The position numbers and the translations under genes were made by a program. From Hydractinia symbiolongicarpus (taxonomy: Eukaryota > Cnidaria > Hydrozoa > Anthoathecata > Hydractiniidae), in the NCBI RefSeq assembly GCF_029227915.1, contig NC_079886.1, positions 3,658,001 through 3,722,000 of the forward strand: a DNA stretch of 64,000 nucleotides, given 5' to 3'. The notes below the pieces were generated by a model that searched no databases, was not told where the DNA came from, and worked only from the letters and a program-made list of their open reading frames with translations. Below, piece after piece: positions 48,037-60,755 of this stretch (positions are counted from its first letter, which is position 1; each line of letters begins with the position of its first letter).

Positions 48037-49532
48037 TTTATAAATGTGATAATTGAAACAATTCGACTCCATGAAATAACATTCTTCTTAAATTAGCATG
48101 ATTGACGGAACTCAGCGATTACACTGGGCGCTGTGGTAGCGCTTCATTTAAAAATGTAGATATGTAAGTCATTTTTTACTGTGGGACCAATCCTAGCCGT
48201 TATCGCACGCTGAAGAAATTGAGACAGTTTCAAAAAACTACATTTCATTGACTTTCTAACGGTATCAGTCCGTTTCAGTTACAACGGTTGCGTCACATAT
48301 TCGTACCAACATATATTTATCGATATTTTTCTGATATTACTGGGTTGCCTCGCCTTAAACAGAGAAACGATTGACTGTGGGACTTAATTGAACTGATTTT
48401 GGACTGTGTGCTTACAAATGTGATGAATAAGACAATTGGACTCCATGAAATAACATTCTTCTTAAATTGGCATGATTGCCGAAACTCAGCGATTAAACTG
48501 GGCGCTGTGGTAGCGCTTTATTTAAAAATGTAGATAAATAACTCATTTTTTACTGTAGGACCAATCCTAGCCGTTATCGCTCGCCGAAGAAATTGAGACA
48601 GTTTCAAAAACTACATTTCATTGACTTTCTAACGGTATCAGTCCGTTTCAGTTACAACAGTTGCGTCAAATATTCGTACCAACATGGTATTTAGCGATAT
48701 TTTTCTGATATTACTAGGTTGCATCGCTTTTAACAGTGAAACGATTGACTGTAGGACTTACTTGAACTGATTTTGGAGTTTAACTTTATAAATGTGATAA
48801 TTGAAACAATTGGACTCCATGAAATAACTTTCTTCTTAAATTAGCATGATTGACGGAACTCAGCGATTACACTGGGCGCTGTGGTAGCGCTTCATTTAAA
48901 AATGTAGATATGTAAGTCATTTTTTACTGTGGGACCAATCCTAGCCGTTATCGCACGCTGAAGAAATTGAGACAGTTTCAAAAAACTACATTTCATTGAC
49001 TTTCTAACGGTATCAGTCCGTTTCAGTTACAACGGTTGCGTCACATATTCGTACCAACATATATTTATCGATATTTTTCTGATATTACTGGGTTGCCTCG
49101 CCTTAAACAGAGAAACGATTGACTGTGGGACTTAATTGAACTGATTTTGGACTGTGTGCTTACAAATGTGATAAATAAGACAATTGGACTCCATGAAATA
49201 ACATTCTTCTTAAATTGGCATGATTGCCGAAACTCAGCGATTAAACTGGGCGCTGTGGTAGCGCTTTATTTAAAAATGTAGATAAATAACTCATTTTTTA
49301 CTGTAGGACCAATCCTAGCCGTTATCGCTCGCCGAAGAAATTGAGACAGTTTCAAAAACTACATTTCATTGACTTTCTAACGGTATCAGTCCGTTTCAGT
49401 TACAACAGTTGCGTCAAATATTCGTACCAACATGGTATTTAGCGATATTTTTCTGATATTACTAGGTTGCATCGCTTTTAACAGTGAAACGATTGACTGT
49501 AGGACTTACTTGAACTGATTTTGGACTTTAAC
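48037..49532. repeat. E-D' dimer repeat, two copies (748 bp each)
   Basis: Dimers start at 48037 and 48785. Each E unit has 'tttcaaaaaactac' (one extra A) and a C-like 3' half ending 'cttaaacagagaaacg'. Each D' has 'gtgtgcttac', 'gattgccgaaactc' and 'atcgctcgccg'. The matching block at 55520-57763 has three copies. Confidence 0.92.
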
Positions 49533-49906
49533 TTTATAAATGTGATAATTGAAACAATTGGACTCCATGAAATAACATTCTTCTTAAATTAGCATGATTG
49601 ACTGAACTCAGCGATTACACTGGGCGCTGTGGTAGCGCTTCATTTAAAAATGTAGATATGTAAGTCATTTTTTACTGTGGGACCAATCCTAGCCGTTATC
49701 GCTCGCTGAAGAAATTGAGACAGTTTCAAAAACTACATTTCATTGACTTTCTAACGGTATCAGTCCGTTTCAGTTACAACAGTTGCGTCAAATATTCGTA
49801 CCAACATGGTATTTAGCGATATTTTTCTGATATTACTAGTATGCATAGCTTTTAACAGTGAAACGATTGACTGTAGGACTTAGTTGAATTGATTTTGGAC
49901 TTTAAC

Positions 49907-52896
49907 TTTATAAATGTGATAATTGAAACAATTGGACTCCATGAAATAACATTCTTCTTAAATTAGCATGATTGACTGAACTCAGCGATTACACTGGGCG
50001 CTGTGGTAGCGCTTCATTTAAAAATGTAGATATGTAAGTCATTTTTTACTGTGGGACCAATCCTAACCGTTATCGCACGCTGAAGAAATTGAGACAGTTT
50101 CAAAAACTACATTTCATTGACTTTCTAACGGTATCAATCCGTTTCTGTTACAACGGTTGCGTGACATATTCGTACCAACATGGTATTTAGCGATATTTTT
50201 CTGATATTACTAGGTTGCATCGCTTTTAACAGTGAAACGATTGACTGTAGGACTTACTTGAACTGATTTTGGACTTTAACTTTATAAATGTGATAATTGA
50301 AACAATTGGACTCCATGAAATAACATTTTTCTTAAATTAGCATGATTGACGGAACTCAGTGATTACACTGGGCGCTGTGGTAGCACTTCATTTAAAAATG
50401 TAGATATGTAAGTCATTTTTTACTGTGGGACCAATCCTAGCCGTTATCGCACGCTGAAGAAATAGAGACTGTTTCCAAAACTACATTTCATTGACTTTCT
50501 AACGGTATTAGTCCGTTTCAGTTACAACAGTTGCGTCAAATATTCGTACCAACATGGTATTTAGCGATATTTTTCTGATATTACTAGGTTGCATCGCTTT
50601 TAACAGTGAAACGATTGACTGTAGGACATACTTGAACTGATTTTAGACTTTAACTTTATAAATGTGATAATTGAAACAATTGGACTCCATGAAATAACAT
50701 TTTTCTTAAATTAGCATGATTGACGGAACGCAGCGATTACACTGGGCGCTGTGGTAGCGCTTCATTTAAAAATGTAGATATGTAAGTCATTTTTTACTGT
50801 GGGACCAATCCTAGCCGTTTTCGCACGCTGAAGAAATTGAGACTGTTTCCAAAACTACATTTCATTGACTTTCTAACGGTATTAGTCCGTTTCAGTTACA
50901 ACAGTTGCGTCAAATATTCGTACCAACATGGTATTTAGCGATATTTTTCTGATATTACTAGGTTGCATCGCTTTTAACAGTGAAACGATTGACTGTAGGA
51001 CTTACTTGAACTGATTTTAGACTTTAACTTTATAAATGTGATAATTGAAACAATTGGACTCCATGAAATAACATTCTTCTTAAATTAGCATGATTGACGG
51101 AACTCAGCGATTACACTGGGCGCTGTGGTAGCGCTTCATTTAAAAATGTAGATATGTAAGTCATTTTTTACTGTGGGACCAATCCTAGCCGTTATCGCTC
51201 GCTGAAGAAATTGAGACAGTTTCAAAAACTACATTTCATTGACTTTCTAACGGTATCAGTCCGTTTCAGTTACAACAGTTGCGTCAAATATTCGTACCAA
51301 CATGGTATTTAGCGATATTTTTCTAATATTACTAGTATGCATAGCTTTTATCAGTGAAACGATTGACTGTAGGACTTAGTTGAATTGATTTTGGACTTTA
51401 ACTTTATAAATGTGATAATTGAAACAATTGGACTCCATGAAATAACATTCTTCTTAAATTAGCATGATTGACTGAACTCAGCGATTACACTGGGCGCTGT
51501 GGTAGCGCTTCATTTAAAAATGTAGATATGTAAGTCATTTTTTACTGTGGGACCAATCCTAACCGTTATCGCACGCTGAAGAAATTGAGACAGTTTCAAA
51601 AACTACATTTCATTGACTTTCTAACGGTATCAGTCCGTTTCTGTTACAACGGTTGCGTGACATATTCGTACCAACATGGTATTTAGCGATATTTTTCTGA
51701 TATTACTAGGTTGCATCGCTTTTAACAGTGAAACGATTGACTGTAGGACTTACTTGAACTGATTTTGGACTTTAACTTTATAAATGTGATAATTGAAACA
51801 ATTGGACTCCATGAAATAACATTTTTCTTAAATTAGCATGATTGACGGAACTCAGTGATTACACTGGGCGCTGTGGTAGCGCTTCATTTAAAAATGTAGA
51901 TATGTAAGTCATTTTTTACTGTGGGACCAATCCTAGCCGTTATCGCACGCTGAAGAAATAGAGACTGTTTCCAAAACTACATTTCATTGACTTTCTAACG
52001 GTATTAGTCCGTTTCAGTTACAACAGTTGCGTCAAATATTCGTACCAACATGTATTTAGCGATATTTTTCTGATATTACTAGGTTGCATCGCTTTTAACA
52101 GTGAAACGATTGACTGTAGGACATACTTGAACTGATTTTAGACTTTAACTTTATAAATGTGATAATTGAAACAATTGGACTCCATGAAATAACATTTTTC
52201 TTAAATTAGCATGATTGACGGAACGCAGCGATTACACTGGGCGCTGTGGTAGCGCTTCATTTAAAAATGTAGATATGTAAGTCATTTTTTACTGTGGGAC
52301 CAATCCTAGCCGTTTTCGCACGCTGAAGAAATTGAGACTGTTTCCAAAACTACATTTCATTGACTTTCTAACGGTATTAGTCCGTTTCAGTTACAACAGT
52401 TGCGTCAAATATTCGTACCAACATGGTATTTAGCGATATTTTTCTGATATTACTAGGTTGCATCGCTTTTAACAGTGAAACGATTGACTGTAGGACTTAC
52501 TTGAACTGATTTTAGACTTTAACTTTATAAATGTGATAATTGAAACAATTGGACTCCATGAAATAACATTCTTCTTAAATTAGCATGATTGACGGAACTC
52601 AGCGATTACACTGGGCGCTGTGGTAGCGCTTCATTTAAAAATGTAGATATGTAAGTCACTTTTTACTGTGGGACCAATCCTAGCCGTTATCGCACGCTGA
52701 AGAAATTGAGACAGTTTCAAAAACTACATTTCATTGACTTTCTAACGGTATCAGTCCGTTTCAGTTACAACGGTTGCGTCACATATTCGTACCAACATAT
52801 ATTTATCGATATTTTTCTGATATTACTGGGTTGCCTCGCCTTAAACAGTGAAACGATTGACTGTGGGACTTAATTGAACTGATTTTGGACTGTGAG
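49907..52896. repeat. E''-E3-E4-E tetramer repeat, two copies (~1,495 bp)
   Basis: Tetramers are 49907-51402 (1,496 bp) and 51403-52896 (1,494 bp). E'' has 'gactgaactc' and 'cctaaccg'. E3 has 'aacatttttcttaaatt' and 'ctcagtgatt'. E4 has 'gaacgcagcg', 'ccgttttcgcacg' and 'gactgtttccaaaac'. E has 'gttatcgctcgctg' in the first tetramer and returns to the D'-type 3' half in the second. E3 at 51777 is 1 bp short ('aacatgtattt'). Confidence 0.92.
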
Positions 52897-53644
52897 CTTA
52901 CAAATGTGATGAATAAGACAATTGGACTCCATGAAATAACATTCTTCTTAAATTGGCATGATTGCCGAAACTCAGCGATTAAACTAGGCGCTGTGGTAGC
53001 CCTTTATTTAAAAATGTAGATAAATAACTCATTTTTTACTGTAGGACCAATCCTAGCCGTTATCGCTCGCTGAAGAAATTGAGACAGTTTCAAAAACTAC
53101 ATTTCATTGACTTTCTAACGGTATCAGTCCGTTTCAGTTGCAACAGTTGCGTCAAATATTCGTACCAACATGGTATTTAGCGATATTTTTCTGATATTAC
53201 TAGGTTGCATCGCTTTTAACAGTGAAACGATTGACTGTAGGACTTAGTTGAACTGATTTTGGACTTTAACTTTATAAATGTGATAATTGAAACAATTGGA
53301 CTCCATGAAATAACATTCTTCTTAAATTAGCATAATTTACTGAACTCAGCCATTACACTGGGCGCTGTGGTAGCGCTTCATTTAAAAATGTAGATAGGTA
53401 AGTCATTTTTTACTGTGGGACCAATCCTAACCGTTATCGCACGCTGAAGAAATTGAGACAGTTTCAAAAACTACATTTCATTGACTTTCTAACGGTATCA
53501 GTCCGTTTCTGTTACAACGGTTGCGTGACATATTCGTACCAACATGGTATTTAGCGATATTTTTCTGATATTACTAGGTTGCATCGCTTTTAACAGTGAA
53601 ACGATTGACTGTAGGACTTACTTGAACTGATTTTGGACTTTAAC

Positions 53645-54768
53645 TTTATAAGTGTGATAATTGAGAAAATTGAACTCCAAGATATAACAATGTTCTGAAT
53701 TTGACATGATTGCTAGAACTCAGCGATTACACTGGGCGCTGTGGTAGCGCTTCATTTAAAAATGCAGATAAATAAGTCATTTTTTACTGTAGGACCAATC
53801 CTAGCTGTTATCGCACGCTGAAGAAATAGAGACAGTTTCAAAAACTACATTTCATTGACTTTCTAACGGTATCAGTTTGTTTCAGTTACAACGGTTGCGT
53901 CACATATTCGTTCGTACCAACATATATTTATGGATATTTTTCTGATATTACTAGGTTGCCTCGCCTTAAACAGTGAAACGATTGACTGTGGGACTTAATT
54001 AAAATGATTTTGGACTGTGAGCTTACAAATGTGATGAATGAGACAATTGGACTCCATGAAATAACATTCTTCTTAAATTGGCATGATTGCGGGAACTCAG
54101 CGATTAAACTGGGCGCTGTGGTAGCGCTTTATTTAAAAATGTAGATAAATAACTTATTTTTTACTGTAGGACCAATTCTAGCCGTTATCGCACGCTGAAG
54201 AAATTGAGACAGTTTTAAAAACTACATTTCATTGACTTTCTAACGGTATCAGTCCGTTTCAGTTACAACAGTTGCGTCAAATATTCGTACCAACATGGTA
54301 TTTAGCGATATTTTTCTGATATTACTAGGTTGCATCGCTTTTAACAGTGAAACGATTGACTGTAGGACTTACTTGAACTGATTTTAGACTTTAACTTTAT
54401 AAATGTGATAATTGAAACAATTGGACTCCATGAAATAACATTCTTCTTAAATTAGCATGATTGACGGAACTCAGCGATTACACTGGGCGCTGTGGTAGCG
54501 CTTCATTTAAAAATGTAGATATGTAAGTCATTTTTTACTGTAGGACCAATCCTAGCCGTTATCGCACGCTGAAGAAATTGAGACAGTTTCAAAAACTACA
54601 TTTCATTGACTTTTTAACGGTATCAGTCCGTTTCAGTTACAACGGTTGCGTCACATATTCGTACCAACATATATTTATCGATATTTTTCTGATATTACTG
54701 GGTTGCCTCGCCTTAAACAGTGAAACGATTGACTGTGGGACTTAATTGAACTGATTTTGGACTGTGAG
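53645..54768. repeat. A'-D''-E linker between superunit copies
   Basis: Monomer starts are 53645 (A', 377 bp), 54022 (D'') and 54396 (E). The A' matches 46913 in its 5' part and in 'cagtttgtttcag', then ends with the TTCG duplication typical of the D' unit at 47286. It is therefore an A'/D' fusion that removed one monomer. The D''-E pair is a further copy of 47663-48410. Confidence 0.9.
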
Positions 54769-55519
54769 CTTAGAAATGTGATGAATAAGACAATTGGACT
54801 CCATGAAATAACATTCTTCTTAAATTGGCATGATTGCCGAAACTCAGCGATTAAACTGGGCGCTGTGGTAGCGCTTTATTTAAAAATGTAGATAAATAAG
54901 TCATTTTTTACTGTAGGACCAATCCTAGCTGTTATCGCACGCTGAAGAAATAGAGACAGTTTCAAAAACTACATTTCATTGACTTTCTAACGGTATCAGT
55001 CCGTTTCAGTTACAACGGTTGCGTCACATATTCGTTCGTACCAACATATATTTATCGATATTTTTCTGATATTACTAGGTTGCCTCGCCTTAAACAGTGA
55101 AACGATTGACTGTGGGACTTAATTAAACTGATTTTGGACTGTGAGCTTACAAATGTGATGAATGAGACAATTGGACTCCATGAAATAACATTCTTCTTAA
55201 ATTGGCATGATTGCGGGAACTCAGCGATTAAACTGGGCGCTGTGGTAGCGCTTTATTTAAAAATGTAGTTAAATAACTCATTTTTTACTGTAGGACCATA
55301 CCTAGCCGTTATCGCACGCTGAAGAAATTGAGACAGTTTTAAAAACTACATTTCATTGACTTTCTAACGGTATCAGTCCGTTTCAGGTACAACAGTTGCG
55401 TCAAATATTCGTACCAACATGGTATTTAGCGATATTTTTCTGATATTACTAGGTTGCATCGCTTTTAACAGTGAAACGATTGACTGTAGGACTTACTTGA
55501 ACTGATTTTAGACTTTAAC

Positions 55520-57763
55520 TTTATAAATGTGATAATTGAAACAATTGGACTCCATGAAATAACATTCTTCTTAAATTAGCATGATTGACGGAACTCAGCG
55601 ATTACACTGGGCGCTGTGGTAGCGCTTCATTTAAAAATGTAGATATGTAAGTCATTTTTTACTGTGGGACCAATCCTAGCCGTTATCGCACGCTGAAGAA
55701 ATTGAGACAGTTTCAAAAAACTACATTTCATTGACTTTCTAACGGTATCAGTCCGTTTCAGTTACAACGGTTGCGTCACATATTCGTACCAACATATATT
55801 TATCGATATTTTTCTGATATTACTGGGTTGCCTCGCCTTAAACAGAGAAACGATTGACTGTGGGACTTAATTGAACTGATTTTGGACTGTGTGCTTACAA
55901 ATGTGATGAATAAGACAATTGGACTCCATGAAATAACATTCTTCTTAAATTGGCATGATTGCCGAAACTCAGCGATTAAACTGGGCGCTGTGGTAGCGCT
56001 TTATTTAAAAATGTAGATAAATAAGTCATTTTTTACTGTAGGACCAATCCTAGCCGTTATCGCTCGCCGAAGAAATTGAGACAGTTTCAAAAACTACATT
56101 TCATTGACTTTCTAACGGTATCAGTCCGTTTAAGTTACAACAGTTGCGTCAAATATTCGTACCAACATGGTATTTAGCGATATTTTTCTGATATTACTAG
56201 GTTGCATCGCTTTTAACAGTGAAACGATTGACTGTAGGACTTACTTGAACTGATTTTAGACTTTAACTTTATAAATGTGATAATTGAAACAATTGGACTC
56301 CATGAAATAACATTCTTCTTAAATTAGCATGATTGACGGAACTCAGCGATTACACTGGGCGCTGTGGTAGCGCTTCATTTAAAAATGTAGATATGTAAGT
56401 CATTTTTTACTGTGGGACCAATCCTAGCCGTTATCGCACGCTGAAGAAATTGAGACAGTTTCAAAAAACTACATTTCATTGACTTTCTAACGGTATCAGT
56501 CCGTTTCAGTTACAACGGTTGCGTCACATATTCGTACCAACATATATTTATCGATATTTTTCTGATATTACTGGGTTGCCTCGCCTTAAACAGAGAAACG
56601 ATTGACTGTGGGACTTAATTGAACTGATTTTGGACTGTGTGCTTACAAATGTGATGAATAAGACAATTGGACTCCATGAAATAACATTCTTCTTAAATTG
56701 GCATGATTGCCGAAACTCAGCGATTAAACTGGGCGCTGTGGTAGCGCTTTATTTAAAAATGTAGATAAATAAGTCATTTTTTACTGTAGGACCAATCCTA
56801 GCCGTTATCGCTCGCCGAAGAAATTGAGACAGTTTCAAAAACTACATTTCATTGACTTTCTAACGGTATCAGTCCGTTTCAGTTACAACAGTTGCGTCAA
56901 ATATTCGTACCAACATGGTATTTAGCGATATTTTTCTGATATTACTAGGTTGCATCGCTTTTAACAGTGAAACGATTGACTGTAGGACTTACTTGAACTG
57001 ATTTTGGAGTTTAACTTTATAAATGTGATAATTGAAACAATTGGACTCCATGAAATAACATTCTTCTTAAATTAGCATGATTGACGGAACTCAGCGATTA
57101 CACTGGGCGCTGTGGTAGCGCTTCATTTAAAAATGTAGATATGTAAGTCATTTTTTACTGTGGGACCAATCCTAGCCGTTATCGCACGCTGAAGAAATTG
57201 AGACAGTTTCAAAAAACTACATTTCATTGACTTTCTAACGGTATCAGTCCGTTTCAGTTACAACGGTTGCGTCACATATTCGTACCAACATATATTTATC
57301 GATATTTTTCTGATATTACTGGGTTGCCTCGCCTTAAACAGAGAAACGATTGACTGTGGGACTTAATTGAACTGATTTTGGACTGTGTGCTTACAAATGT
57401 GATAAATAAGACAATTGGACTCCATGAAATAACATTCTTCTTAAATTGGCATGATTGCCGAAACTCAGCGATTAAACTGGGCGCTGTGGTAGCGCTTTAT
57501 TTAAAAATGTAGATAAATAACTCATTTTTTACTGTAGGACCAATCCTAGCCGTTATCGCTCGCCGAAGAAATTGAGACAGTTTCAAAAACTACATTTCAT
57601 TGACTTTCTAACGGTATCAGTCCGTTTCAGTTACAACAGTTGCGTCAAATATTCGTACCAACATGGTATTTAGCGATATTTTTCTGATATTACTAGGTTG
57701 CATCGCTTTTAACAGTGAAACGATTGACTGTAGGACTTACTTGAACTGATTTTGGACTTTAAC
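55520..57763. repeat. E-D' dimer repeat, three copies (748 bp each)
   Basis: Dimers start at 55520, 56268 and 57016. The first two D' units (55894, 56642) have 'aaataagtcatt', whereas the third (57390) has 'aaataactcatt' and 'gataaataagac', as in the last dimer of copy 1 at 49159. The extra dimer therefore was added among the first members. The E at 57016 has the 'ttggagtttaac' junction also seen at 48776-48785. Confidence 0.92.
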
Positions 57764-58137
57764 TTTATAAATGTGATAATTAAAACAATTGGACTCCATG
57801 AAATAACATTCTTCTTAAATTAGCATGATTGACTGAACTCAGCGATTACACTGGGCGCTGTGGTAGCGCTTCATTTAAAAATGTAGATATGTAAGTCATT
57901 TTTTACTGTGGGACCAATCCTAGCCGTTATCGCTCGCTGAAGAAATTGAGACAGTTTCAAAAACTACATTTCATTGACTTTCTAACGGTATCAGTCCGTT
58001 TCAGTTACAACAGTTGCGTCAAATATTCGTACCAACATGGTATTTAGCGATATTTTTCTGATATTACTAGTATGCATAGCTTTTAACAGTGAAACGATTG
58101 ACTGTAGGACTTAGTTGAATTGATTTTGGACTTTAAC

Positions 58138-58511
58138 TTTATAAATGTGATAATTGAAACAATTGGACTCCATGAAATAACATTCTTCTTAAATTAGCAT
58201 GATTGACTGAACTCAGCGATTACACTGGGCGCTGTGGTAGCGCTTCATTTAAAAATGTAGATATGTAAGTCATTTTTTACTGTGGGACCAATCCTAACCG
58301 TTATCGCACGCTGAAGAAATTGAGACAGTTTCAAAAACTACATTTCATTGACTTTCTAACGGTATCAGTCCGTTTCTGTTACAACGGTTGCGTCAAATAT
58401 TCGTACCAACATGGTATTTAGCGATATTTTTCTGATATTACTAGGTTGCATCGCTTTTAACAGTGAAACGATTGACTGTAGGACATACTTGAACTGATTT
58501 TAGACTTTAAC
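58138..58511. repeat. Chimeric E''/E3 monomer
   Basis: The 5' part is E'' ('gactgaactc', 'cctaaccg', 'tttctgttacaacgg'). Its 3' part is that of E3 ('gcgtcaaatattcg', 'ggacatacttg'). In copy 1 these are two adjacent monomers (49907 and 50281), so one monomer length was lost by exchange within the 'acaacggttgcgt' region. Confidence 0.9.
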
Positions 58512-58885
58512 TTCATAAATGTGATAATTGAAACAATTGGACTCCATGAAATAACATTTTTCTTAAATTAGCATGATTGACGGAACGCAGCGATTACACT
58601 GGGCGCTGTGGTAGCGCTTCATTTAAAAATGTAGATATGTAAGTCATTTTTTACTGTGGGACCAATCCTAGCCGTTTTCGCACGCTGAAGAAATTGAGAC
58701 TGTTTCCAAAACTACATTTCATTGACTTTCTAACGGTATTAGTCCGTTTCAGTTACAACAGTTGCGTCAAATATTCGTACCAACATGGTATTTAGCGATA
58801 TTTTTCTGATATTACTAGGTTGCATCGCTTTTAACAGTGAAACGATTGACTGTAGGACTTACTTGAACTGATTTTAGACTTTAAC

Positions 58886-59259
58886 TTTATAAATGTGATA
58901 ATTGAAACAATTGGACTCCATGAAATAACATTCTTCTTAAATTAACATGATTGACGGAACTCAGCGATTACACTGGGCGCTGTGGTAGCGCTTCATTTAA
59001 AAATGTAGATATGTAAGTCATTTTTTACTGTGGGACCAATCCTAGCCGTTATCGCTCGCTGAAGAAATTGAGACAGTTTCAAAAACTACATTTCATTGAC
59101 TTTCTAACGGTATCAGTCCGTTTCTGTTACAACGGTTGCGTGACATATTCGTACCAACATGGTATTTAGCGATATTTTTCTGATATTACTAGGTTGCATC
59201 GCTTTTAACAGTGAAACGATTGACTGTAGGACTTACTTGAACTGATTTTGGACTTTAAC
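58886..59259. repeat. Chimeric E/E'' monomer
   Basis: The 5' part is E ('gattgacggaac', 'gttatcgctcgctg', as at 51029). Its 3' part is E'' ('tttctgttacaacgg', 'gcgtgacatattcg', as at 51403). In copy 1 these are two neighbouring monomers. The switch lies between 'gctcgctgaag' and 'ccgtttctg'. It lost the 'tatgcatagc' variant present in 51029. Confidence 0.9.
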
Positions 59260-60755
59260 TTTATAAATGTGATAATTGAAACAATTGGACTCCATGAAAT
59301 AACATTTTTCTTAAATTAGCATGATTGACGGAACTCAGTGATTACACTGGGCGCTGTGGTAGCGCTTCATTTAAAAATGTAGATATGTAATTCATTTTTT
59401 ACTGTGGGACCAATCCTAGCCGTTATCGCACGCTGAAGAAATAGAGACTGTTTCCAAAACTACATTTCATTGACTTTCTAACGGTATTAGTCCGTTTCAG
59501 TTACAACAGTTGCGTCAAATATTCGTACCAACATGGTATTTAGCGATATTTTTCTGATATTACTAGGTTGCATCGCTTTTAACAGTGAAACGATTGACTG
59601 TAGGACATACTTGAACTGATTTTAGACTTTAACTTTATAAATGTGATAATTGAAACAATTGGACTCCATGAAATAACATTTTTCTTAAATTAGCATGATT
59701 GACGGAACGCAGCGATTACACTGGGCGCTGTGGTAGCGCTTCATTTAAAAATGTAGATATGTAAGTCATTTTTTACTGTGGGACCAATCCTAGCCGTTTT
59801 CGCACGCTGAAGAAATTGAGACTGTTTCCAAAACTACATTTCATTGACTTTCTAACGGTATTAGTCCGTTTCAGTTACAACAGTTGCGTCAAATATTCGT
59901 ACCAACATGGTATTTAGCGATATTTTTCTGATATTACTAGGTTCCATCGCTTTTAACAGTGAAACGATTGACTGTAGGACTTACTTGAACTGATTTTAGA
60001 CTTTAACTTTATAAATGTGATAATTGAAACAATTGGACTCCATGAAATAACATTCTTCTTAAATTAGCATGATTGACGGAACTCAGCGATTACACTGGGC
60101 GCTGTGGTAGCGCTTCATTTAAAAATGTAGATATGTAAGTCACTTTTTACTGTGGGACCAATCCTAGCCGTTATCGCACGCTGAAGAAATTGAGACAGTT
60201 TCAAAAACTACATTTCATTGACTTTCTAACGGTATCAGTCCGGTTCATGTTACAACGGTTGCGTCACATATTCGTACCAACATATATTTATCGATATTTT
60301 TCTGATATTACTGGGTTGCCTCGCCTTAAACAGTGAAACGATTGACTGTGGGACTTAATTGAACTGATTTTGGACTGTGAGCTTACAAATGTGATGAATA
60401 AGACAATTGGACTCCATGAAATAACATTCTTCTTAAATTGGCATGATTGCCGAAACTCAGCGATTAAACTAGGCGCTGTGGTAGCCCTTTATTTAAAAAT
60501 GTAGATAAATAACTCATTTTTTACTGTAGGACCAATCCTAGCCGTTATCGCTCGCTGAAGAAATTGAGACAGTTTCAAAAACTACATTTCATTGACTTTC
60601 TAACGGTATCAGTCCGTTTCAGTTGCAACAGTTGCGTCAAATATTCGTACCAACATGGTATTTAGCGATATTTTTCTGATATTACTAGGTTGCATCGCTT
60701 TTAACAGTGAAACGATTGACTGTAGGACTTAGTTGAACTGATTTTGGACTTTAAC

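Larger units (their letters stand above)
47286..53644. repeat. Superunit copy 1 (D'/E-family, 6.36 kb shared part)
   Basis: Monomer starts are 47286 (D'), 47663 (D''), 48037 (E), 48411 (D'), 48785 (E), 49159 (D'), 49533 (E''), 49907 (E''), 50281 (E3), 50655 (E4), 51029 (E), 51403 (E''), 51777 (E3), 52150 (E4), 52524 (E), 52897 (D') and 53271 (E''). The same series with indels of whole monomers is found at 54769-61129. Shared private marks: 'gtagttaaataac', 'accatacctagcc', 'ttcaggtac', 'ttggagtttaac', 'gataaataagac' and 'cataatttactg'. Confidence 0.93.
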
